DNA from: Apostichopus japonicus
Lineage: Eukaryota; Echinodermata; Holothuroidea; Aspidochirotida; Stichopodidae
Assembly (NCBI RefSeq): GCF_037975245.1
Contig: NC_092566.1
Span: 250,001-314,000 of the forward strand
DNA: 64,000 bases
Reading direction: 5' to 3'
Both the position numbers and the translations under genes were made by a program. Positions 46,457-64,000 of the stretch are shown here, one piece after another (within the stretch, counting starts at the first letter, position 1; each line of letters opens with the position of its first letter). The notes under the pieces are model-generated. The model did not search any database, was not told where the DNA came from, and worked only from the letters and a program-made list of their open reading frames with translations.

Positions 46457-46734
46457 CTTTTTCTTAAAAAGTATCTCATTATATATCTGAATATTAAACT
46501 GCATAACTTGCATTAATTAGGTCAATGCTACTGTTTTATGGAATCCATTTTGTGGTTTCTATTGGAATTTACTTTCTGTAAATTGCATTTGAAGCTACTG
46601 GGTTGTTGAAGCTAGCCTAGTAGATGTTAGCTTGATGAGTAAATTTCAAAGCATATGTTTAACCTCTAAATTGTTAGTTGAAAATGTTCAAGCCTTCAAT
46701 AATTATACAACAGATTCAGCTTAATAATGTAGGA

Positions 46735-47306
46735 CACAGGTGGCAAAAGTACAGCCTGCAGGCCACATGTGGGAAGGTACAGCCTGCATGCCACATGTGG
46801 GAAGGTACAGCCTGCATGCCACAGGTGGGGATAGTGCAACATGCATGCCAAGGGTGGGGACATTACAGCCTGCATGCCACAGGTGGGTCAGTACAGCCTG
46901 CAGGCCACATGTGGGAAAGTACAGCCTGCAGGCCACATGTGGGAAGGTACAGCCTGCATGCCACAGGTGGGGATAGTGCCTCCTGCATGCCAAGGGTGGG
47001 GACATTACAGCCTGCAGGCCATAGGTGGGGACAGTACAGCCTGCAAGCCACAGGTGGGGACAGTGCAGGCCACAGGTAGGTCAGTACAGCCAGCAGGCCA
47101 CAGGTAGGTCAGTACAGCCAGCAGGCCACAGGTAGGTCAGTACAGCCAGCAGGCCACAGGTAGGTCAGTACAGCCTGCAGGCCACAGGTAGGTCAGTACA
47201 GCCTGCAGGCCACAGGTGGAGACAGTGCAGGCCACAGGTAGGTCAGCACAGCCAGCAGGCCACAGGTAGGTCAGTACAGCCTGCAGGCCACGGGTGGAGA
47301 CAGCAC
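46735..47306. repeat. ~30-36-bp minisatellite, about 18 copies
   Basis: The unit has GTACAGCCTGCAGGCCACAT, GTGGGAAG, with CATGCCACAGGTGGGGA and CCACAGGTAGGTCA variants in blocks. It is intergenic between TSPAN15 and PTEN. Overlapping open frames here are by-products. Confidence 0.93.
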
Positions 47307-47828
47307 ATTAGATCCAAAAGAAAAATTAATCTTGAAGAATTTTGTAAAAAAGGCCTAAGCCTCTTTGTATTTAGCATAGCAAAGGACAATGCACATGTAG
47401 TAGAACTTTCATATTTAAGTTTCATGTAATGTAAATTTTGTGTTTTGTGATGTGCCCATGGACAGGAGACAAAGTGCAACCAAGTCAGTTTAAGATCAAT
47501 ATTTGGCCACCAAACTCTGCTGTAGGCCAATTACTCTGTGCCGAATAATAAAGTTATTACTGCAGGCAGCTGGTTGCCAAAATAGTCTCAAAGAATATTT
47601 TGTCAACCGTTCTTAGTTGAGTGAAGAATTTCTGATTTACATTTGTTTCAAATGCTCCTAATCACCATATTTGGTCATTTTTCTTGCTGTGACGATTTTC
47701 TTGAAAGTTTCATTATGCCATGTGACCACAGAAGGTAAAAGATATTTGTTCAGTTGATACCATGTCTTAAAATGGACAACACAATCAGATATCAAGTATC
47801 TGTAAATATGTTGCAATAATTAAATACC

Positions 47829-48000
47829 ATCATGAGACGAGAAACAGCATCACAGCCTAGTTATTAAATAACAACATGAGACGAGAAACAGCATCACAGC
47901 CATGTTATTAAATACCGTCATGAGACGCCAATCAGCATCACAGCCGTGTGATTAAATACCATCATGACACGACAATCAGCATCACAGCTATGTGCTTTAA
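47829..48000. repeat. ~51-bp tandem repeat, 3-4 copies
   Basis: CATCATGAGACGAGAAACAG, CATCACAGCCATGTTATTAA, ATAC repeats with a few changes. Confidence 0.85.
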
Positions 48001-50924
48001 ATAAAGTAGCATTAGAAGTAGCGTTGGATTAGAATTTAAATTCTTTTAAAGTATAAACCAACCAACAATGTCCATGGAATTTGAGAACATTGCATGTTAA
48101 GATCTCATTTTCCTGAACTGATTTGAAATGATTTAAAGATAAAGTGAATGTAGAAGTGATTTTAGGTAAGTAATATGCTAATCACGATTCAAAGTACTTA
48201 TTTCTTTTTATAAGTAAAGTCAAAAGAGTGTCAAGTTTTTTTTTTTGCCATGGAAGGGGGATGGGGTTGTCTTTGATAAGTTTTGAGTAAAGTTATGGTA
48301 ATCAGTTGATTTGGCTTGCTAATATTCATAATATTTAAAAATTTTAATGGTCAGCATGCTCCTTTAAAGGTCATGTGAGTGATTATCTCAGGAATGACAT
48401 CATTAATAACATTAAATTTTAATAAAGAGACTATATAGTTCACCTACGCAAGATGTTATTGACATCACTTAAGAAGAAAATGTTTTCATTATTTTGTTGA
48501 TCAAGATTGTTTGTATTCCAAAGGAGCTGTGTAATGGAGATCTGTTTGTGGATGAATTAACCAAAGACATATAAGTTGTAATTGAATAAATTAATTGAAA
48601 TTAAAAGATTGAATGATGCAGTTTGTGTGAATTAGTGATGAAATAAAATAATGTCACAGAACCATTTCTTAATTTGAATTTAAATTCAAGATTTCTTACT
48701 GGTGAAAGGAAAATTCCTGCCACATTTGAATACAGACCATATTCTGGCCTTGCACTCAAAAGCAACTTCCCCCTAACTCCTCATGCCCCCTCCTCCCTCC
48801 CCCTGCCTCATGCCCCCTGCTCCCCTGCCATCAATTATAGACAATTCGGATAGATTGATGAATATATATTGCTGAGCTTGCTGTACAAAGTGCCAGCGGT
48901 ACAAAATACCTTTCAACCTGTAAATATATAACCTGGGAACAGGACAACACAGAAACAAAATCTTGACACAAAAAGTCATTTAAAAATAATTTTATTGATA
49001 CTAATATGTTTCTGACAATCTCTATCTTTACAAGTAAAATGATTCTTGTAGCCAAAAAATACCTCTTTTCTAATTGTTTTACAAGACACACTTTAAACTG
49101 ACTGGCTAATTCTGGCCTCATTTGTCTATTTCAGTCTTTTACTGTTGACTGTAACAAATCCACTATGAAACTATTAAAACATAAAAACAAACACACATAC
49201 AGACACACATACCTACACACAGACAAACATTTACAGACCAACATCTACAAACACAGAAAAAAATACCTATAGACACAGACCTACAGCCAAACACACCTAC
49301 AGACCTACAGACAAGCATACTACACCTTCACACTGATATGTCATTATGAATGAATAAAAATAAATAAGAGCATAGGAAAAGCATGGTACACTCCCATGAA
49401 ATAACTTCAGGAAGAATCAGTGTGATAAATGTGTTTATTTCACCAAGCTGTGGTACAACCTATGCTGCGTTGCAAGGTGTGGACCTTGATCAGAACAATT
49501 GTAACTTACAAATGTGTACATTTAGTAGCTAGCATTTATGCACCAGTGTGGACAAAGGTGGAAGTAGTCATTCTAATTTCTTAGAACAAGTACTTAACTC
49601 GATACCCAGTGAATATTCATGATTCTAGCCACACCATTCAAACATGATTTTACAGTTAAAGACACAATAACTATTCTTTTATTTTTAGATTTGTTCAAAC
49701 TTTGGAAGTATACACATGTGAAGAATGTTGGATCCATCAGAGTAGCAAATGTGACCATATTCCACAATAAACATTATGCCATGCCAATAGCTAGATATTA
49801 AACCTTGGCTACAGTTTTCTTTCTTTCAGAAACAAAGCTTCCACTCACATACTTCCAATGAACAGTTGTTGTAGTATATTGTTCTTGCCATCAATACATG
49901 CACAAGTTATGAGGGACAAAATCAGTTTCTTGTCAGAAGCAGCTGCAACTTCAAACATTGCCACAATTGTTTCAAGCTCTTACAGTTTACTGAATTTCCT
50001 TCCCCTTTTTAATATTCTAGAAAAAATTGTAATCCATGCATTGCATAGGCCTACTTATAAAACAGAAAAAAACTTGACACCAAAGCTGAAATCATTTCCT
50101 ATCATCAGACTAAAGAATACCATCATCAAGTTTAAATAAACTACAAATTTTCCATCACCTGTGAATAATAAAAAGTGTACTGATGCTTGTTTGAGACAAA
50201 GTGCATTTTACTGTGAGTGTAACTTTATGAAGAATCATTTACATTTTTTTTCTCAATTTACTCTGAGTTGTATTATCTTCCTCTCATGTTACAAAGTATT
50301 TACATTTAAATTAGTATTCAAAATACTAACTTAATAATCTCTCTTCAAAACTAAATGAATTTCATTCAAATCTTTTTTAACGTGATTGAGCTGTGAAGAC
50401 CTTACGGAAAAAAGAAACAGAGGCAAAAACATTTCTACAACTGTCATACATTGCAAAGTCATGGGAGATGCTGTTTAGAAGCTAATTTGAATAAGTCTGG
50501 GCATTACTGACCATTGCTTAAGGCACAGTATTACAGTGTGCTGAGTTGTAATTTGTTGTCACGGTGGCAAAAATACTTGGTAATTCAACTAGTTCAGACA
50601 CTGTCAGTAATTGCACAACAAAAGAATTACAAAACTAAAGGTTGGAATGCAAAACCTCAACCATTGTTGGTAAAAGAATCTACTAATGGTGATCTCCTTT
50701 ATCTACTCAATTAATGCTTTCTACCTAACCTGCAACATGAGTCAATTCTAGCACTGCACCTCCATTGTTATACTTCCAAATCACAGCCCACTCATATCTA
50801 CTCAATTAATGCTATCTACCTAAGCCTACTCTTAAAGAAGCCTTCTATAACCTTCCATATCAAATAATTCACAGATGAAAGTTTATCATCACTCATCATT
50901 ATCAATATCATATCACTATGATCA
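48001..50924. other. Intergenic region, no recognised genes
   Basis: AT-rich DNA. A CCTACAGACC/ACACAC-rich simple-sequence tract lies at about 49180-49320. ORFs of 60-96 codons show no similarity I can recognise. Confidence 0.5.
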
Positions 50925-51275
50925 AAATTATAGCCTATGATAGCATGTTACCATGATCAAATTGATAGCCTATGATAGCATCTCACCACAATAAAATTGA
51001 TAGCCTATGATAGCATGTTACCATGATCAAATTGATAGCCTATGATACCATAAATCAAATTGATAGCCTATGATACCATGATCAAATTGATAGCATATTA
51101 TCATCATCAAATTGATAACCTATGATAGCATGTTACCATGATCAAATTGATAGCCTATGATAGCATCTCACCACAATAAAATTGATAGCCTATGATAGCA
51201 TATTACCATGATCAAATTGATAGCCTATGAATGCATGTTACCATGATCAAATTGATAGCCTATGATAGCAGGCAT
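50925..51275. repeat. ~35-bp minisatellite, about 10 copies
   Basis: ATCAAATTGATAGCCTATGA, TAGCATGTTACCATG repeats with deletions. Confidence 0.9.
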
Positions 51276-52089
51276 TGATAGCATAGTAACATGATTGGTT
51301 TCTTAGCCTTTGAAGGTATATTTTCTTGATTAAGTGGTTAAGTTTATTTATAACAATCAACAGGATCTAGCTTATAACATAGTAGGAGCAACTTGCCAGA
51401 TTATCTCACTGCTATGAAAACATTTATAAAAATCACTTTGAAAAATGAAGCGGCCCTTTTCACATCAGTGCTAAATTTAAAAACTAAACGAAGTGCAGGC
51501 AAAACTTGAGAATACAGTTTGAGAAACGTTACAATATTAATAAGTCACCCGAGAAAAGATTTGGGCAGGAAAATGGATATATGAACGTTACCAAACTGAC
51601 CCCTCTGATTGAGGAATTGACTTTTACTGTACTACGCCAACAGTCAATCAAATAAACTCCAAAAGAAATGACCCAAATGCAGCATTTCAAAGCTGTAACC
51701 TTGCCAACCTTTCTAATTGAATACTTCCCTTCTGGACATGCCTATTTTAATACTGTGTTTGTACTCGCCTGCTCATTATAGTACACCAGCCTATCAGGTA
51801 ATCTAGCTTGCACTGAGTTCTACAGATGTGATTTGTAGTGGTATCACTGTTACTTGCAGCTTTATAATATTAACTACCATGTGTAACTTCCCTGGTCTAT
51901 GTACTGTTCTTCTACTCAATTATTTATTTGTATATTCTCATAGCTTTCTTGCTCCAAGTTTTATACTTGTATTCCAAGGTTTCTTGCCTCTTGTACCATG
52001 ACCTTTGCTACTGTACTGTGCTCTGCTTCAGTAAGATATTTACTTCATCACTCTTACCTCTAGCTGGTCATATATGGAGGATTATATAT

Positions 52090-52232
52090 TAAGTATAGTA
52101 TACGAAGTATACTTCATATATGAAGTATAGTGAATTATGAAGTATAGTATACGAAGTATACTTCATATATGAAGTATAGTGAATAATGTAGTATAGTGAA
52201 GTATACTTCATATATGAAGTATAGTGAATTAC
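52090..52232. repeat. AT-rich palindromic tandem repeat
   Basis: About three units contain the perfect palindromes GAAGTATACTTC and TTCATATATGAA side by side, separated by AGTATAGTGAAT. Likely cruciform or hairpin forming. Confidence 0.85.
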
Positions 52233-52299
52233 TTACTATGCAAGAATATTACTGAAGTACCACTTTGTGATCGATCTACTGATAATCCTAAATTATCTA

Positions 52300-52712
52300 T
52301 TGAGAAGCATATCTTGTCTTGAGAAGCATATCTTGTCTTGAGAAGCATTGAGAAGCATATCTTGTCTTGAGAAGCATATCTTGTCTTGAGAAGCATTGAG
52401 AAGCATATCTTGTCTTGAGAAGCATTGAGAAGCATATCTTGTCTTGAGAAGCATTGAGAAGCATATCTTGTCTTGAGAAGCATTGGGAAGCATATCTTGT
52501 CTTGAGAAGCGTATCTTGTCTTGAGAAGCGTATCTTGTCTTGAGAAGCGTATCTTGTCTTGAGAAGCGTATCTTGTCTTGAGAAGCGTATCTTGTCTTGA
52601 GAAGCGTATCTTGTCTTGAGAAGCGTATCTTGTCTTGAGAAGCATTGAGAAGCATACCTTGTCTTGAGAAGCATTGAGAAGCATACCTTGTCTTGAGAAG
52701 CATTGAGAAGCA
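52300..52712. repeat. ~19-bp minisatellite, about 22 copies
   Basis: GAGAAGCATATCTTGTCTT, with GCGTATC and inserted GAGAAGCATT variants. Three minus-strand frames of 151-185 codons cross it and are not genes. Confidence 0.94.
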
Positions 52713-53019
52713 TATCTTGTCGTCTTTTTCTATCCTTTTTCCCTTTTGTTTTTTTGCTTTTCTCAAAGATATTTCTGCAAGAGACTGGCATGTGAGTTGA
52801 AGGATTCTTAAAAGACTTGATTAACATTTTATGTTGGCATTTCCTTTTCCCCATTTTAAGTTCACAAGGTGGATAGCATAAAGCAACTTTGCTTAACCCC
52901 AGAGATGTTATTTAATGAACTTTTTTATTAAGATTGTATATAAACTGAGAAGGAACAACAATAAGCAATAACTCAACTGTACAGAAACATATAGTTTTAG
53001 TCCATTCACAATTAATGAA

Positions 53020-54125
53020 GATGCTGCATATGTGATGTACATTGACTTAATATCACTATGACAGACTATCTCACTGAGTTATGGGATGAACATTGACTTA
53101 ATACCATCAGGACAGAGTCTCTCACTGAGCTATGGAATTTAAATTGACTTAATATTACTAGGACAGACTCTCACACCAGCTATGGGATGTACATTGACTT
53201 AATACCATCAGGACAGACTCTATCACTGAGCTATGGGATGTACATTGACTTAATATCACTAGGACAGACTCTCACACCAGCTATGGGATGTACATTGACT
53301 TAATACCATCAGGACAGACTCTCTCACCGAGCTATGGGATTTAAATTGACTTAATATCACTAGGACAGACTCTCACACCAGCTATGGGATGTACATTCAC
53401 TATGACATACTCTATCACTGAGTTATGGGATGTACATTAACTTAAAATCATCAGGACAGACTCTCTCACTGAGCTATAGGATTTAAATTGACTTAATATC
53501 ACTAGGACAGACTCTCACACCAGTTATGGGATGTTCATTGACTTAATACCATCAGGACAGACTCTCTCACTGAGCTATATGATTTAAATTGACTTAATAT
53601 CACTAGGACAGACTCTCACACCAATTATGGGATGTACATTGACTTAATACCATCAGGAAAGGCTCTATCACTGAGCTATATGATTTAAATTGACTTAATA
53701 TCACTAGGACAGACTCTCACACCAGTTATGGGATGTACATTGACTTAATACCATCAGGAAAGGCTCTATCACTGAGCTATATGATTTAAATTGACTTAAT
53801 ATCACTAGGACAGACTCTCACACCAGTTATGGGATGTACATTGACTTAATACCATCAGGACAGACTCTCTCACTGAGCTATAGGATTTAAATTGACTTAA
53901 TATCACTAGGACAGACTCTCACACCAGTTATGGGATGTACATTGACTTAATACCATCAGGACAGACTCTATCACTGAGCTATAGGATTTAAATTGACTTA
54001 ATATCACTAGGACAGACTCTCACACCAGTTATGGGATGTACATTGACTTAATACCATCAGGACAGACTCTATCACTGAGCTATATGATTTAAATTGACTT
54101 AATATCACTAGGACAGACTCTCTCA
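53020..54125. repeat. ~54-bp minisatellite with ~107-bp two-unit period
   Basis: Alternating units: TTGACTTAATATCACTAGGA, CAGACTCTCACACCAGTTAT, GGGATGTACA and TTGACTTAATACCATCAGGA, CAGACTCTCTCACTGAGCTA, TATGATTTAAA. About 10 pairs. Confidence 0.94.
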
Positions 54126-54827
54126 CAAAGCATACAAGTTTTGGATTCACTGGAAGATACTAAGCCTGTTACCACTAGATATCTGCTATGCCTGTACAAC
54201 CCCCAAGGGAAAGCCTAGAACACAGAGCCCTTTGTTTGTGAGCAAGCTACCAAGTAGAATGCTTATATTTTCAAAGATGCAACAGAGAAGCTATCTAAGG
54301 GTGAGACTGACAACTCTATATAATTACATACATCTGTGGTAACAGTATTGATGGAGGTAGCTTCATGAGTACACCACCAGTAGAGTTCTAATATACAATG
54401 CAATGATATACACAGGTCTTTGCTGAATGTTTTTTTTTCAAAATGAAAGATCTGTAGCAAGATACAGATATATTGCAAGTCCTAGTATTAAGAGTAACCA
54501 TGAATGAAACAAGTTCTCATTCAGAAAGGGTAAATAAAAGATGAAAGATCTAAACATTGAGCGATTAGCAATACGCAAAATATGTAAAGCTAAAGAAATC
54601 CTTTGGGATCAACAAATCAATTGCTTTATCAAAATAACAGCAATAGAATGAGAAATTGCATATAACAAGTACATGCCAAAATCATGTAGTTTTTTCACTA
54701 AAACATTACCCGAATCAGGACATCAACAACATTAAATGGCATAAAAAGACAGCAACTCCCATGACCTATAGATTGGTCACTTGGGGGATTTGATGGCTAT
54801 TGAGCCTCCTGATACAAAGCAAACAGG
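54126..54827. other. Intergenic region near the PTEN 3' end
   Basis: Unique AT-rich DNA; no gene recognised. Confidence 0.5.
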
Positions 54828-55072
54828 GATTAACTCTTCTCTCTGGTCAACAAAACACACCCGTTAACTGAAGATACCTCTAGATACATAAATGTTATCC
54901 CTTCTGGGATTAACTCTTCTCTCTGGTCAACAAAACACACCCATTAACTGAAGATACCTCTAGATACATAAATGTTATCCCTTCTGGGATTAACTCTTCT
55001 CTCTGGTCAACAAAACACACCCATTAATTGAAGATACCTCTAGATACATAAATGTTATCCCTTCTGATGGAA
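54828..55072. repeat. ~82-bp tandem repeat, 3 copies
   Basis: GGGATTAACTCTTCTCTCTG, GTCAACAAAACACACCCATT, AACTGAAGATACCTCTAGAT, ACATAAATGTTATCCCTTCT; nearly identical copies. Confidence 0.93.
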
Positions 55073-55138
55073 TGTTGATTAAACCTGTGGCATACTCTAC
55101 AGTAACAGAAGAGTGCTGCTACACAATCAGGTTGTATA

Positions 55139-55679
55139 AATAGGTCCTAACAATGACCGACCACACTCATATAGGTCCTAACAATGACCGGCCACACTCA
55201 TATAGGTCCTAACAATGACCGGCCACACTCATATAGGTCCTAACAATGACCGGCCACACTAATATAGGTCCTAACAATGACCGGCCGCACTCATATAGGT
55301 CCTAACAATGATAGATAATACTTGTGTAGGTCCTAACAATGATAGGTTATACTTGTTTAGGTCTTAACTATCACAGACCAGTAATACATGTGTACATCCT
55401 AATGATGACCGGTTATACATGATTAGGTCCTAACAAAGACCAATGACTGTAATACTTGTATAGGTAACACCCATGCAGACCGTAACCGTGACAACTCATA
55501 ATTGTGTAGGTCTTTATGATGGCCGGTCATACTTTTTAAGGTCCCTATTATGACCGGTCACAATAGTTAAGGTCCATATGATGGCCGGTCAACCTGTTAA
55601 GGTCCTTTTTATGGTTGGTCATACTTGTTAAGGTCCTTATATGACCGGTCATACTTGTGTAGGGCCTTATGATGACAAG

Positions 55680-55690
<11 letters not shown>
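55139..55690 (-). repeat. ~30-bp minisatellite abutting the PTEN stop codon
   Basis: On the PTEN sense strand, units near the gene read ACAAGTATGACCGGTCATAT then AAGGACCTTA. The PTEN end itself is ACACGAGTATGACTTGTCAT, so the stop-codon region matches the unit. Far units are the homogeneous form CACTCATATAGGTCCTAACA, ATGACCGGC (plus strand); those near the stop are the most diverged. Confidence 0.85.
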
Positions 55691-63991
<8,301 letters not shown>

Positions 63992-64000
63992 TCATAAGAA

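Noticed and set aside
48773-50139. Several 60-96-codon frames between TSPAN15 and PTEN
   Set aside because: Lengths are as expected by chance in AT-rich DNA; no similarity, no exon-like splice pattern.
52140-52165. loxP-like TATACGAAGTAT motif
   Set aside because: It lacks the exact 13-bp arm and the 8-bp spacer arrangement; it is part of an AT-rich palindromic repeat.
52229-52854. Three overlapping minus-strand frames of 151-185 codons (KTRYASQDK-like repeats)
   Set aside because: By-products of the 19-bp repeat; all three frames are open at once, which real coding would not show.

Overview
The window is animal nuclear DNA: spliced genes with GT-AG introns, non-LTR and hAT-type transposon remnants, and no bacterial-style operons. 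The gene set points to an invertebrate deuterostome (echinoderm or hemichordate type). RAP1GDS1 is, to my knowledge, missing from flies and nematodes, and the tetraspanin and PTEN proteins align well to vertebrate proteins but are clearly diverged. The species cannot be named from the sequence alone.

Three protein genes can be reconstructed exon by exon. (1) RAP1GDS1 (SmgGDS, an armadillo-repeat chaperone/exchange factor for small GTPases) lies on the minus strand. Thirteen coding exons run from 22180 down to the stop codon at 12-14, about 609 codons, all joined in frame. Its initiator exon was not found. A TATA-containing promoter and probable non-coding first exon lie at about 36945-37062. 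(2) A TspanC8 tetraspanin closest to TSPAN15 lies on the plus strand: seven exons, 37858-45296, 280 residues, complete. (3) The 3' part of PTEN lies on the minus strand: five exons from 63967 down to the stop at 55680-55682, covering the end of the P-loop, the rest of the phosphatase domain, the C2 domain and the C-terminal tail. The catalytic-cysteine exon is beyond the right edge. RAP1GDS1 and TSPAN15 are head-to-head; TSPAN15 and PTEN are tail-to-tail. A U2-snRNA-headed structured RNA (46297-46456) lies just after TSPAN15.

The most striking property is the repeat content. By a rough hand tally about 27 kb of the 64 kb is minisatellite, in more than 20 separate arrays, most with a private unit of about 19-97 bp. 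Most large arrays sit in introns or 3' UTRs, and several touch splice sites or a stop codon. One array (1567-2345) is an amplified RAP1GDS1 exon-intron junction: each unit holds the last ~65 bp of a coding exon plus its 5' splice site. Another (55139-55690) abuts the PTEN stop codon and its units resemble the codons around that stop. A third (5526-8010) fills almost a whole intron and was split by a hAT-like insertion with an 8-bp target duplication.

Transposon remnants include three short hAT-type elements with CAGTGGCG-like termini and 8-bp target duplications, a 900-bp element of unknown family (34269-35168), three non-LTR 3' tails, and a dispersed repeat carrying perfect DR1 nuclear-receptor motifs. 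All long open frames inside the arrays are by-products of repeat units without stop codons and are not annotated as genes.
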